64,000 nucleotides of DNA from the NCBI GenBank assembly GCA_012845835.1, contig JABAKD010000021.1, forward strand, positions 1,961,685 through 2,025,684, in the 5' to 3' direction. The notes under the pieces are model-generated. The model was not told the DNA's origin and ran no database searches. It saw nothing but the letters and a program-made list of their open reading frames with translations. Position 1 is the first letter of the stretch. The number at the start of each line of letters is the position of its first letter. This stretch comes from Undaria pinnatifida (Eukaryota > Sar > Phaeophyceae > Laminariales > Alariaceae). Of this stretch, positions 1 through 12,264 are shown piece after piece. A program made the position numbers and the translations under genes.

Positions 1-1302
1 GGGCTGTCGTAAGCAGCCTCTGGATGGTCTTGCTCCCTGTTGCTCCTGTGTACATGCAGGTTTCGCCACTGTCGTGTAGAGTGGAGGTCAGTAACGAAGA
101 TATATCGCTTCTAAAACAGCTCGGGATCAACGCGTCGCAGTCAGCCACGGTCCAGCGCGTTGCCCTCCCCGGGCACGGTTCCAAATTCACATCATCAGTT
201 AGTTTAATGAGATAATCCATGCTCATGGTCGGCTTGCTCGCGTGGCCCACCTCATTCGAGGGACTTGGTTGCGCAGTGGGTGCGGATTAAATAGAAGTTC
301 CAGTAGGTGTTGCATTAATGCGGAGTACATCCAGGTAGATTACCACAATCAAGACATATGAGTCAATATCGGCCAGAAGGCGCCCGCAAAAAAACAGAAA
401 ATAAAAGTCGGCCATACCGAGACTAAATTAGAGTGGGCGTATTCCATCGGAATCAACTCCGAATCTACCATGCCGTATAGCAAGCATGTTTCAAGAGGGG
501 TGGCCTCCATTCTGACAACATACCATTATCCAATCGAAAGAAATCATTTCCCAATAATATCCTATAACGCTCGTACTAACGTGAATCATTAATCATTTTT
601 CCGTATATTCCATGAAAGTACTGCTGCATCACAGACAGGCTGGTTGCAAGTCTTGGACCTTTCATACCCCCCACCTAAGTCTTGATTGTAATATATGTCA
701 ATACTCTTTGTGTTCGAGCTGACACCGTGTTGCCGGTTCTGCGTCTATCGTGGAATAGTGCTGCACGGCTGTCGGAGGGTGTTGCCGTCACACCGCGGAG
801 ACGTCTAACGCAGCCCAAAGTAATTCCATTGACAGCTTAATAGACGGAAGCCGAAGGATCGTGGGTGTGACCGTGCTAATTTGTTTGTAAAAAGCTAGCG
901 AGATATATTGCGCTTCAGAGCCAGCAACAGCGCAGGAACCCTGGCAAACGGGGCGATAAGCAATAAAACAGCGTGAATACTTAACAAACAATAGAACTTT
1001 AACAGATTAGGGAACGGCCTGCTGGTTTCGAAGAGAAAGTGGTAATCACTAGTCTAGGACAAGCAAAACCGAGTCGAATATAGTTCTATATAGGCCGAAT
1101 ATAAAGCTTTTGTATGGCTGATCCTCAATTAGTATGATCAACCACGGACGACTCCCACAACATCGGACAAGAACCATAATTCGTTCACAATTTTGCCGTT
1201 CGCCCACAGAGCGAGATAGGGATCACAGTGTTCGTCTGCAGCTGATTGCTTTTTCCTGATCTGCGATACATCTTTTTCACGCGTGAACAAGGCTGAGGTA
1301 CA
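1..1302. other. no recognisable feature
   Basis: Unique-looking DNA of mixed composition. Only short open frames without convincing protein character are present, and no repeat shared with the rest of the window was noticed. Confidence 0.5.
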
Positions 1303-1566
1303 GACCAAGACTACGGTGGGGAGAATATCCTGATTTTCAACTGCCTGATTCGGGCCACTCGCACGAGTGACTCTGTATCTCTCCCTGACAAAACGACTGT
1401 TATCGTCTTTTCGGGTGTAGCCTATGTAACGATCCCACTGCGAGGATGCACATCACAAAATTACAAACGCACAAAAGCCTAAGGCTGTAAGGAATAATAG
1501 GGGAGTCACTCGCCCGAGTGACCTCGAGCCACTGCAAAAGGACCCTCCTCTACCGTAGCCTTGGTC
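1303..1566. mobile_element. Small inverted-repeat element, palindrome family, copy A
   Basis: The left end reads GACCAAGACTACGGTGGGG and the right end is its near reverse complement (CTACCGTAGCCTTGGTC), so the unit has ~20-bp terminal inverted repeats. Inside each end lies an 18-bp palindrome of the type CACTCGCACGAGTG (about 1354-1371 and 1505-1522). The same architecture and size recur at 16532-16800 and 38264-38544. It has no coding capacity, so it resembles a non-autonomous MITE or foldback element. No clear target duplication is visible for this copy. Its superfamily is unknown. Confidence 0.6.
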
Positions 1567-2420
1567 TAAGGAGGGATGCTACGACATACCTTCCCTCATT
1601 TTCACATCTCTGGGTTTGAGTGATTCGCTCGAGTGACTCTCTACCTCACGGGCATTTTTTGTGTAGTCGTTTGTTTTGGGCGCAGCGTAGCTTACCATTC
1701 CACATTGCGGACTTATGTTAAGGAATTTGTGGAGTATTAGTCAGTTTGACCACACTTTGCACAAGGTTAACCAATAGCTTACCCAAACTAAGCCTGACAA
1801 CCCTCTCCCCCCCTCAAACGGCGGGATACTAGGTCGGCTGGATATACGGGCTGTCCTGTCATTTACCTAAGCCGTTTCATTCCTGGGGATACCGGGCAAA
1901 GTATTTTTAAAGTTCGACATGAGGTCAGTGTGAAAAGGTATAAACTCTATTTTGGTGGATGTTGGGTTAGGTCCACGTCCCAAAACACCCATGGCCTGTC
2001 GAGACGACGCCATCTGTTAAGGCTATAGGTGGGGACACGGAGTGCCCCCAGCAGGTCTACCAATTGAGCAGGTCCTCGGAGAGTACTCACTTTATTTTTC
2101 GTCGTAGAGACGTTGTTTCATTCGATCCCAACAGAGCCCCGAATAGCTTCTGAGATCGGAGTCACGTGCATCCGACCTATTTCCTAATCTTCTCAAAAAA
2201 TAGAACACCAACCTTATCATACGAAACCCATCTAAACGATATCAAATTCGTATAATTACAGGCCTTTCGAGGCCGTGTCTTAACACTTACACAGCAAATT
2301 TATACGATGTCATGAAAGAAGTTCTGACCAGAAAAGAGCAAGGGTGTCACTCGCGCAAGGGACCCAGATCCACCCTAAAAACAATTCCAAAAAGAGACCC
2401 CGGACCTTGGTCGTCACATT
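1567..2420. repeat. Scattered partial copies of the palindrome element
   Basis: A further palindrome (GATTCGCTCGAGTGAC) lies at about 1621-1637, preceded by a degenerate GCTACG end near 1577. A right-half copy lies at about 2346-2412 (GTCACTCGCGCAAGGGAC followed about 40 bp later by GGACCTTGGTCG). These may be the two ends of a longer, diverged member of the family at 1303-1566. The sequence between them shows no coding signal. Confidence 0.35.
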
Positions 2421-4334
2421 TGGGCCCGCAGCCCTGCATGGCGACACGTTTTGCCTAACCCAAGTGAACTCCGTATTTCTCCTTTTAATTGCTATACCTT
2501 GCTTTCTATTTTTATCATAGTGTCCAGGTAAAATATATTTGTCTCACAGACCATTCAAAACCATATGATACCCAAACGATCGGTAGAGAACGCTTTTGCG
2601 TTACCCCTATGAAATACGTACAAACAATACGAGCCGCAACATCGAAATCGGCGCGAGTATCCTAGATCGTGTGCATCTTGTCGTAACACCATGAGTAATC
2701 ATCTGCATTCCATACCTTGTGTTGGAGCTCTACATACGAGACTTTATATATATGGGTGGCGATCGTCTGACACCATGCTCTGCAAGAAACGTTCACGCTG
2801 ACTATCAATGACAATGCTCGTCTCAGACCTTCTTCAAGATATCGACCCTCGACGGTAAATGAACGAGATACCAAATTCCTTCTCGAAAACCAGGATTCCA
2901 TCAATTATAGTGTCGGTACGTGTGCTGAAGGCAAGCGAACACTGCCGACACATGGGGAGTCCTTAGAACGGTGGTCAAGAATATATTCGAGTGTTGGACA
3001 ACGAATCTTGTGGCGGATGCTTACCTTCAGACGATGTGGTGTGACACTTCTCTCTACTTGCACAAGTTTTTGCACGCAAAACGTGTTTCATCGTGTAAAT
3101 CATATTAAAAGCATTTGATCGGTTCATCGTGACGATTACACAAGTATTACAGGAAATGTCCGACTTGCATCTGCTAGTGGTATGTCAGTAGGTGCATCGG
3201 GTGACGCCCGACATGATTGCCAACTTGATTATGGTTCTTCCACACCGAAGGACGACCTCTGAACTTTTTCATGACATGCTTAACATTCTTGTCCGAGGTA
3301 TGTAGGGCGTCGTTGCACTTTGAGCGTGTGCCATACCCTTTGGTCAAGGTTCGCACGAGCGGTTCTCAACGATGCTAAACCCCAACAGAACCTGGAAAAA
3401 ATCCCTTGTACTTCTGGTTGGGGCGGCCTCCTCAGATTCATTCTGTCAACCGTTTTGAATACCGAAAAATTACCTATTACTGTTGAATCTTGCAGCTAGC
3501 TGCCATAGGGATGATAGCCGCCGATCTCTTCGGAACACGCCGCTCCTTGTTGTGCTCAAAGGGTTACATCAAAGAGGGGGGGACATATCACCAGTTAAAG
3601 ATGGGAACTACTTGCATTTGGGAAGGCCCATAACCAGAAAATGCTGCCGTTTGTTTCACGCGGACGTAGTTTCTGCTCATGGCACGTGTCGTCAAGCGTC
3701 CCCTTTATCATTGACATCATCCTCCTGCGATCCCTGGAGCATTTGGGATTGAACTATCTCCTGGTCTTACAGGTCAGTAATCTTGGATGATGGAGGAAGA
3801 GGAAAATTGCAATGCTCAGCGAGGTAGGCGCTTTCCTAGGCAGATGCGGAATGCGTGTGCCCAGTACAATATTACATTTTGATGTTTGGCTACGATAATG
3901 CAAAGATGGAGGCACGTTTCAATGGATGCGTGTCAACAAGTACTCGTTCTTTGCGTGAAAGCTAAAAGGTCCATCAGAATAGTTTCGCGGCGTTCACTCT
4001 GCCTGCACTGTATTCGCACCGGACGCTTGCTACTACACAAACCACACGTTTTCACTCAACCATCTCTTCCTGACTAGACTCCTCTTAAATTGGATCATTA
4101 TGCGACAATTTAAATGCCCTACGTGTGGGTTCTGCCATACTATACGCCACCAATAAGGTTATTTCCAATATTGTCAATTTACCGTTTTCTTGTGTGCAAA
4201 AAGAAAGAATATCTCGGTGAAGTTTAAGGCTCCTCACGTGACGAGCCTTCGAAACGTTGAGCACACCCCCATTGTCCATAGCATATAATCAGCCTTTCAC
4301 CTCATATTCCCGATACCTCCCCTCAGCCTCCGAC
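2421..4334. other. no recognisable feature
   Basis: No repeats shared with the rest of the window and no open frame with convincing coding character on either strand. Confidence 0.45.
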
Positions 4335-5802
4335 ATGGAACAAGGGAGGACCGAAGAAGGGGCCAGCAATACCTGGATGCGGCAACGTCTGTCCGATTCT
4401 GTATACCTCTGGGCGTGCGGCGAGAAGGCGACCAATGAAGACGGCGATCCGAAGCTATCCGACATGCTCATCGGTTGGATAATCCTCTTCGTGAGTGAGT
4501 GCATGTTTTTGTTTACTAGTAGTGAGTACACGGGGCTTTCTCGACCATTCACAGGGAAACGTGTAAAAACGGAGGATAGGAGCATGAAGACTTGCTGAAT
4601 TTCTTTGCTTGAAGAAATCTAGACTTCATCCTGAGAACCATATATGGGCACGTCGTATTCAACGCCGATAAACAGGCCTGTGGGTTAGCTCCCTAAAGAA
4701 AGATGTTGAGAAAATGTACATCGAATCCAAATATGTAGAGGTAAGCCCCTCAAGTGAGAACCTGCATCAGTAACAAATGCTTCGCTGCAAACGTGCAACT
4801 CCCACGCGGAATGGTACAAGCTCTCATGTTTCTGGGCAGTAGTTGGTCGTAAAACGGAAGGGATATATGCTATCGCTACGGTGGTGGAGCGATACCCATC
4901 TGTTCACTACTACTGGGGTTGAGCTACGTACGTGTCCGAGTGACTTTGTACCCAAACGAAATACAGATTTCGGGACGTTTGGCGCGACGTAGTGAAACAG
5001 TATTCAGTGGATTCGCATTTTTTAAACTGAAAGCGGCATGGAAGCTTTTGATCGCAAAAAGAATACAGGGGTCATTCCCATGAGATACCATGATCCACTG
5101 ATCCAAGAGGGTCTGTACTCTCCTTCTTCAGCCACGGTCAATTATCTAAATTATAACCGTCGTTCTTTGGCGGCAATTCGTGTTGTCAAACCCCACAAGA
5201 CAAGTTTGTATGGTCAACCACAACAAATTCGTAGGGGGCTTTCACGACTCGACCTCCTACTTATTTACTTGCAACGAAATTTGGTGTTCTGTCCGTGTCG
5301 GCCGCTCGTGCTATCTTAGCTGTGCACCACACTTTTTTCTGATGTTCCTCCGTTTGTGAACTTTAAGAAACTTCTACCCAAAACTGATTTGTTGAGAAAA
5401 ATTGACCAGCTTCTTCGCGGATGAAACACCCCATGTCTTAGGTACACAACGAAAAACACGCAAAAAAATGCCTTTTTTTCACGACGATTTTGGGTTAAGA
5501 AAAAAAACAGCGAAAACGCGCCACTTCTACAGTCGCCTTTGACAATGGCCCTCGCGTTCAGACGTGCTCTCTTGTTCCTCACCATTTTGCTATTTTTGTT
5601 CCCGATCTCCTGGTATAGATACGATTGCGTTCAATTCTCCTGTCGCACGCGTGTTGCCAACCGCTGGTTCAGTTTGGGTTACTTGATGGTAAATTCGATG
5701 ATTATATACCCACATACACTGCATCCATACCTCAGAGAACAGACCTGGTGGCCACCCTTGGTGCAATCTCCACGTGAAAAGGTGACGAGTTTGCGTTGTT
5801 AG
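4335..5802 (+). CDS. Candidate two-exon gene, small membrane protein (hypothetical)
   Basis: Inferred gene. Exon 1 (4335-4490) starts at an ATG and encodes 52 residues ending in a hydrophobic stretch (DMLIGWIILF). It is followed by a good donor, GTGAGTGAGT. A good acceptor (CCACTTCTACAG) ends at 5532, and exon 2 (5533-5802, stop TAG) stays in phase 0. Exon 2 opens with a strong hydrophobic helix (RALLFLTILLFLFPISWY). The joined product would be 141 residues with one or two membrane segments. No family is recognised. The intron would be 1042 bp. Both splice sites could be chance, and exon 2 alone from the ATG at 5545 is an alternative. Confidence 0.25.
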
Positions 5803-6193
5803 TCATTTTTTGGGTTAATCGCCCTTTCGCCTACTCTCCTCGAAGAAGACTTCAGTTTTACGCTCGCTATCCGGCATGCCCATGCCATGGGCTCTTTGCA
5901 CATGCGGTCATTTTCATCAATAACCTGAAGTAGGACTGGTAAATGCCATCTATCATATTCGTCATGCGCAGATTACTTATGGCATAGACTAAAATGGCGC
6001 CCCTTTTATCGTTCAATTCGACAGCCGCAGTGTCATCTTCGTGTCTACGGTCGATTTTAGAACCCTTTTTTGTTCGGACTAGTTACGGCCTCTATGCCAT
6101 ATATATAGTGACGACTGTGGTCTTCAAGGGTGAAGTATGTACTCCGTATCGCTACGCGGCGTGTTTGAAACAAACGGTAGTCATTCATAACAA
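5803..6193. other. no recognisable feature
   Basis: Short open frames only. Nothing recognisable before the dispersed repeat that starts near 6194. Confidence 0.4.
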
Positions 6194-6916
6194 GCTACTT
6201 GCATTAAGAACTTTGAATCGTAACTTGACCTGTGGGGGGAAGAAAACCAAGCAAATAATATTCTTGGTTAAAGTAGGGTGATGCCCCAGTTTGCGAGATG
6301 AAGAAAACACAGTAGAATCCCACTTAAAAAAATGAACAAACGACCAAGTAGCCAGGACATCAATAAACCGAAGCACACAGAGTCCACCACAGGGCATCCC
6401 AGACGAACCAGACGGCATCCACAACACTCACGCACTCTCTGAAATAGGCGGCCAGGTTCCTAAAGGACGCTTTGCGGGATTGCCCACTGCAGACAGGCAG
6501 ACGCGTCATCGAGAGTGCCCGAAGAGGCGCAAAGTTTGACCTTTGCTACGAACACGTAACACCCAGCAAACGATTTTCTAAATCAGAAAGCTCGTCTCAC
6601 GTTCGTTGGAGACCGAAGAGCTGTGGCCCACACACAAACGCAACGCGCCACAAAATCTCCACCCACGCCAACGCCACAGGTGCGGAATATTCTCCCGGCC
6701 CTACCCCTGGCCTGCAGCGAAGCCTGTTTGCAGCCCACCAACAGCAGCAGTAGAGTGGCCTTTCGGCGGTTATAAATATTTAGCAGTCTGTTGAAGAATC
6801 AAAATGCCACACCCGTACATGACAACCCACGGACTGTTTGAATTTGGAAAGCTCGGATATCGGAAGACAGGACGACACCAAGCAAGACAGACCAGAAATA
6901 CGGTGCGTCTTCTTTA
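6194..6916 (+). repeat. ~725-bp dispersed direct repeat, copy 1
   Basis: Similar along its whole length to 12265-12989 in the same orientation, beginning at GCTACTTGCATTAA and ending at CGGTGCGTCTT. Shared landmarks include GGGATTGCCCAC, CTACGAACACGTAACA and GACAGGACGACACCAAGCAA. The copies differ by many substitutions and small indels. Frames across it are short and not conserved between copies, so it looks like a non-coding or long-dead mobile sequence. No terminal repeats or target duplication were found. Confidence 0.65.
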
Positions 6917-7891
6917 AGGGAAACAGGCTCACCCCGAGTAGGATCAACTTGGAGTCTGGGTCGCCTATATGTGGCACGTCTTGCCCATCCGAGTGAACAT
7001 CGTTTCCATCAGATTGATCTGTCTGTGTGTCAGCTTTGACGGGGGAGATGTAGCAGTTTACGCCCCGAACAATGACTTCGAAGAGGCATTCGTTTGCACA
7101 AACAACCCGACCGAGCTCTTATGCCTTAGTACCTGTAGCCCAAAACATGCAGTATGTACTCGTGAAATTGCTTCACTACCCGGTAGTTCCTTATATGAGG
7201 AGCTCAGTTGGCAAGGGAAGTTTTGGCGCACAAACTGTGCGATGACTCGAACATTTATCCGAAGTTAAATCCTTACGTGAAATCCAATAGAGCAAGCTAT
7301 CGAGAAGCGAAAAACAAAAAACCATAATTGGGGGAGTGATATCGCTTGTATAGTTAGCTTAACAACGAGTTATGATTAGTCAGTCGAGCCCCGCGTACGA
7401 CGCCAGTCTTAGATCTAGTGGTACTGGGTAGATATGGACCTACAGACAGACTATATATAGTTGTGCAGAGGTGCATGCTGGCTTGGTCTTGGTTACTCAC
7501 GCGAAGGTTTCTTGCTATCCCTCGATACCTTCTGACAGACGGGGCAGGGCGGAGCCGTTCGTGCATGCATGCAGCGATAACGGCTGCCAGCAATAAAGAG
7601 AACCCCCTCGGAGTAGAGGGAATGCCAAGACATAGCCTAGGCTTCAACTTACAACGTGCCACGAGTTCAAATCTCGCGGTGAGCCCGGTTTAGTTTGCAG
7701 CATATTATCCACGGTTTCGGATTTAACTCCCCTTTGGGTTCGAGCTTTATATGTTATCCCATACGTGCTATTTCTAATATGCTTAGTCTAGTCTAATACT
7801 TCTTTCTTTTTCCCATTTGTCACCTATATACGTGTCGGCTTAAGGAGTAAATGCTATATGTTAGGATGTTAGGCATATTTTAAAAATAAAA
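6917..7891. other. no recognisable feature
   Basis: No shared repeats or convincing coding frames. A tRNA T-arm-like stretch near 7660-7680 lacks the rest of a tRNA. Confidence 0.4.
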
Positions 7892-8117
7892 ATACACTGT
7901 CGCTCTGAGATCGAATATTTGGTCGAAACTCATCATTGCAAGCTGTGTGTGATACTCCGATCGCGCGTATTACGGGTTGTGTGTCCTCTCTAAGGATATA
8001 GGTCGGCTACTCCCCTCGCAACTACAGTGTAGCTCTCAGTCAACAGGGTGATATTAGCAGACTGTGCGCGGAATCTATAAAACCTGTTTCTGAGGCGGAC
8101 AAAATCTGACAGCTGTG
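7892..8117 (+). repeat. R1 repeat, full-length copy
   Basis: First of about eleven copies of the commonest repeat in this window. The consensus begins TACACTCCAGCTGTGAGATC and passes CTTTGCAAGCTGTGTGTGAT, ACTCCGATCGCGCG and AGGATATAGGTCGGCGACTC. It ends GTGCGCGGAAACTATAAAAC, then ACAAAATCTGACAGCTGTGG. The two ends carry a short imperfect inverted repeat (CAGCTGTGAGAT versus CAGCTGTCAGAT). It has no coding capacity. Copies tend to sit in AT-rich or (TA)n DNA. Confidence 0.75.
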
Positions 8118-9162
8118 GAAGGAAATGTATACAGGATACTGCTCGTTGCCTGTTGAACTACTGGTACTCCCCCGCTGCTATTCGTGTTTATATATATATG
8201 AACACGAACATATGACTTACGCGACAGCTACTGCTGTCACGAACAAGTTTATAACTTAGGTAAAGAGACCTTCATCAATCAAGGAGATCGAGGAACCCGG
8301 GCATGCCTTTCGTTTACCGTAGTCTTTTACGAGTACGTGCACATTTTTTGCGTTTCTAGTTTCCTCTACACAACGGATAGTCGTAGTTCCCTCCTCGGCA
8401 TGCCCCCTGAGATTATCGAGGAAGCACCGCTTCGAGATCAAGCGTCTTCTGCACGAAGACCATGGTTTGTTGCCGTCCATGTGCCACGTGCGCGGTGACC
8501 AACGGAAGGCCCCTGCTGTCCCACTGTCGTAGCGTTGGCCGCCGGAGGGGCAAGGGGACCAGTTTTGTTGAGATGTCATCCGCGGGAAACGAGAGCAGAA
8601 TCTTTTGGAAGCGATGCCAGGCCGAAAAAAAAAAACATGTTCGATTGGATAGCAAGAACACTACTAGCCGACGACGCTACTTGTGTGGTGGCTATGTGAG
8701 ACTGAGAGTATCCCTGCAGACCTGACTTCTAAGCAAGCACTTGGTGTTACTCACCCTCTTGAAGCAAAAAATTAGGAGAGAAGCAGTTTTTCTATCCCCA
8801 GAGCCGTGATGGCCTCTGACGATGGGGGCTCTCGCTCGTCCCTTCGCATGATTATCTAGAATATTTAACGCAATGGTAGCAATACGAAGACGGATCATGT
8901 CCCGATTTGGACAATAATACCGACCTCCCAAGGCCTTGCCGTAACAGTCCTACTCATACAGCGACAATAATGCAATCGCCAATCATATAGTCCATAAATT
9001 GCATGTGTTGCACGACTGCCCGTGTATCTCAAATTTCCAAAATGTTTATCGTCAGTCCGCCATCAACATGGAGCGGCCAGCCCTCACCCCCAGTAGATAA
9101 TTTGTTGTGAAACATAAATTAAATATAGCACGCGCGGACGACGCCGACTTCATTTTGTGCAG
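8118..9162. other. Intergenic; weak coding traces on minus strand
   Basis: Two overlapping minus-strand frames (8661-8413 and 8579-8256) have somewhat protein-like composition, as if a frameshifted gene fragment crossed them. No family is recognised and support is weak. The last bases before 9163 (ATTTTGTGCAG) resemble a splice acceptor, so an upstream exon of the following gene is possible. Confidence 0.25.
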
Positions 9163-11010
9163 ATGCAGGGGTTCGCCTACGCCATGCTCATATTCTTGGC
9201 TATTGCCACGCCAAGCTCAGCCCCCAAAAGCTCTGCCAAGGAGAGTGACGAGTCTGGCTACCTGTTGCCATCAGTCACTGGAGCCATGTACCTGCTCGTT
9301 GCGTCTACCGCCCATGATTTCAGAGCTGGCTTCTCGTTGTTGGTGGATGGTGACTGTGCTGCCCATCGCTCTTTCGGCATTGGACTCCTAGTCGTGTATG
9401 GGATCATGATTAGCGCGGCCTTGACGGTGCTGGTGTCGACGTCAAACGACAGCGCCTCTGTTGTGCTTAATGCGGTCACGGTCCTCTTCGTCGCTGATCT
9501 GGTAAGTGGGGCATCGTGTGACATGCCCCCTAGCGCATGACGTTTGACCGTACTACTGTCCAGTAGTGGACGATTCCACGTCGACACGGAAAATGTCGCT
9601 TTGCCTCATCAGGCTTTGGGTTCGTCAACTAGTAGCCAAGCAAGGAACGAGACCTCCAGGTAGAAACAGAGTAAACGACATGCACATAAGTTAGGAGCCA
9701 CAATCGTAATCGCTTGTACTATAGGACCAAAATATGACAAGATATACACTCGTGTCGGCCAATCAGGTGGTCCATCTTGAACAGACAGGCGTATACATAT
9801 TTATTCGAAATCAAAGTGTCCAACTGGCCCACAGTAAACAACAAAACCCCGGTCGGTGTAAAAGTAGTATGAACCAATGGTTCCAATGTCACGCTCGAGC
9901 GGTGTAAACCCAATACAAACTTCCAATATCGACGAGAGCGTTTGTCGTTTCTTCTCATTCTGCTGACCGTGATCCCAGGACGAGAAGGTGCTCCAGCTCC
10001 TGTTGACCGTTCCACAAAAATGGCGTTTTTTTTGGGCGCTAGAGTCTATCGGGATTAGCTTTTCTCTGGCGGTGGCAGCGATCTTCTACATCGGGGAATC
10101 GTCTTCCTTGCTGCAGGAAAGCAACAATGCTATTCAATTTATACCCACATGGTTTGTTTGGGGGGTCAACCCTGTTGCCGTTACGGTGTCCTCATACCTA
10201 CTGAGCTCCGCCGTACAATCAGTTTGCGATTATTTTGGCGAAGCATACCAAGGGTTGGAAAACCCAACTGCGACAGCTATTGTCAAGCGAGCTTTCGCGG
10301 ATTTAGTCGGTTACAGCAACACTGCGAAAGAACAATTAATCGCCGAGCCTTGTTTTTATGCCTTGTTAGCCATTTGGGTTGCACAGGTGGTACCCAACGG
10401 CCACGAGTTGTGGGAAAACGATACGTTCCCTCTCGCTATCACCTTTGCCCCAACTACAACAGCGCCCACAGACGAGAGTTTCGGAGTAGTAGTAACCGAT
10501 CGAAAGACGGTTTTTCTGTGTATGAACGCCGTGCTGGTTGCGGGGTTGGCTATGATGGCATGTCGTGTGCTTCCGTTTAGAAGGCAGGCAGATTGCGTCA
10601 ATCCGGAACACATATCTTCGTTGGACGCAGTCACGCCCAACAATAGGTCGGGCAGTCTTGCAGATTCTCGCGTGCCTTCCCTGTTGGTCGGGTGGGGATT
10701 TGGGTACTGGGTGGCATCCCTGCTATACGTGCTGCTTCTCTCTTGGCACGGAGGTGGCTGGACCAACACTCCGATTATATTAACTATAGCCGGGTACATA
10801 ATTTTGCCGTGTTTCGCATTTGTTTGTGTTTTCATGGTGTGCGACACTGACTTTCTGGGAGCGGGATTCGGAGCCTTTGTCGGGCCTGCCGTTAGCAGGT
10901 TGAAAAACAGGCGTACGGCTGAATACTGGGTAATGGCGTCAATACTTCGCGACATCCTCCTTATATGGATTAATTTTTGTGATTCCATCAAGTCGGAACT
11001 CCTCCACTGA
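9163..11010 (+). CDS. Two-exon gene for a polytopic membrane protein of unknown family
   Basis: Exon 1 is 9163-9501 (113 codons) and ends at a consensus donor (CTG|GTAAGT). The intron 9502-9978 (477 bp) ends in GATCCCAG. Exon 2 is 9979-11010 in phase 0 with a TGA stop. The joined product is 456 residues. Residues 3-18 are hydrophobic and followed by SSAPKSS, which suggests a signal peptide. Hydrophobic helices follow near 70-92, 129-151, 167-188, 236-252, 290-310, 348-368 and 378-400, with a possible last one near 428-446. Charged or polar loops lie at 190-235 and 312-346. No catalytic or transport signature is recognised, so a role in a membrane is all that can be said. The start is uncertain because an acceptor-like CAG directly precedes the ATG. 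No AATAAA signal is visible downstream. This is the best-supported host gene here. Confidence 0.7.
9502..9978 (+). other. Phase-0 spliceosomal intron
   Basis: GTAAGT at the donor and CTGACCGTGATCCCAG at the acceptor join two long open frames in the same phase. Stops interrupt every continuation of exon 1 into this segment. Prediction only; no transcript is available. Confidence 0.65.
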
Positions 11011-11403
11011 ACGGTCTTGTGGTTCACGGCGTGTAATATAATTAACCTATGGTGGCGGCGTTTAGGGATCAAATATAAGTATTTTCTTGTGTATATATTA
11101 CCTTATGTTGTTGTGATATATATTTTTTACATATTCACCGTGGCATCGGAATTCCACTGTTAGGATCCCTGTGCCAACAACACAGGTAATCTGGTCTGTC
11201 TTTGTGCGCGGTACTGAGAAAATGTAGGATGTGGCGACTTTGAGGTAGCTATCGTGGGCCTACCCCCCCCCCCCCCCCTCCCCACCCCCCCGACTCGGTG
11301 AGCTACCAATGGGGCATGCCCGTGCAGAAAACAGAGTGGGCGTGAACAGTCCGCATGAAGACCGACAAAGGCAAGAAATAGTTAACACCGGAGTGCCTCG
11401 TAG
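11011..11403. repeat. Intergenic with poly-C tract
   Basis: 3' flank of the membrane-protein gene. A near-continuous run of C (about 11263-11291, broken by T and A) gives a strong strand skew. Nothing else is recognised. Confidence 0.6.
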
Positions 11404-12010
11404 ATGCCGCGTTATGCTGTTCATTTTTTCTTGAAGTTTAAGTTCAAACCACAGAAGAGTAGAGTGGATAGATACGTGTTTTATTTCCATATCGAGCTTC
11501 GTGAGTCGTCTTTGCGAGAAGAAGCCGACCCGGAGTTGTACGTTGCCCCGGACGGTGTCACCGCACGTCGTGTTCTGCTTCAAAGGGAATTTTTGCTGGA
11601 GGACTTACGAAATCATTTTCAGCGATTCATTTACGTAACAGAGATCGCCGAAAATGCCCCATGTACGTCGTGTATTGACGGCGAAGTTATCTCACGGTGT
11701 AGGCGTTGCATTGTTCGGCGAAGACATTTGTGATTGGTTGATCTCCTCAGACGAGTATCTACCAGTTCGCCTGAAACGCTCAAAATCGATTTGTGTTGTA
11801 TGACTAGCGAATAGACGTGTTTGTCGGATTGCGCGACGGGAACGATTGCCTTCGAAGACACGTTTCGGGTGAGAGGTTAATGCTGATGTTGTGGTTCCTC
11901 ATCTTAGAAGTTCAGAAAAAAATCCGTTTCACCCGCCCACCGTTTGATGACCCTGCGCGGCATGTCACGTTGGTGTCTTACGTTGACCAGGACGACCTTG
12001 GCCGATGTCG
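11404..12010 (+). pseudogene. Candidate decayed or multi-exon protein-coding region
   Basis: A true ATG at 11404 opens a frame to 11733 with protein-like composition (for example REFLLEDLRNHFQRFIYVTE). Coding character then appears to move to a second frame at about 11687-11803 (GVGVALFGEDICDWLISSDE), and to a third at about 11890-12005 (FDDPARHVTLVSYVDQDDLG). Three successive frames can mean two short introns or two indels. The middle segment is loosely reminiscent of a DEP domain, but that is not a firm assignment. No transposase motif was seen. It lies just downstream of the membrane-protein gene on the same strand, so it might be a separate degraded gene. Confidence 0.3.
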
Positions 12011-12264
12011 GGTTTTGAGCCTCGCCCTATTACCGTGTTGTGGCTGCTATTATTACCGTGTTGTGGCTGCTATCGCGTTAGTCAGGTGACGCGTGGCGGG
12101 ATTCGCGGACTGGTGCCCGTGCGTATTGGGTGGGCATTTCCGCACATCGCACGAAGTGTGGATTGAATCCCTTGCTGGTTCAAAGTGGCTAAGGCTAGCG
12201 AAGGGGGCTACTTCCGTTTACACTGCCGGCGTAATTCTGCATATATATACACACTTTTCATTGG
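12011..12264. other. Short duplication, otherwise nothing
   Basis: A ~20-bp motif (ATTACCGTGTTGTGGCTGCT) is tandemly duplicated at about 12028-12071. Nothing else is recognised. Confidence 0.5.

Noticed and set aside
7600-7690. tRNA-like T-arm (ACGAGTTCAAATCTCGCGG)
   Set aside because: No matching acceptor, D or anticodon arms at proper spacing upstream; isolated stem only.
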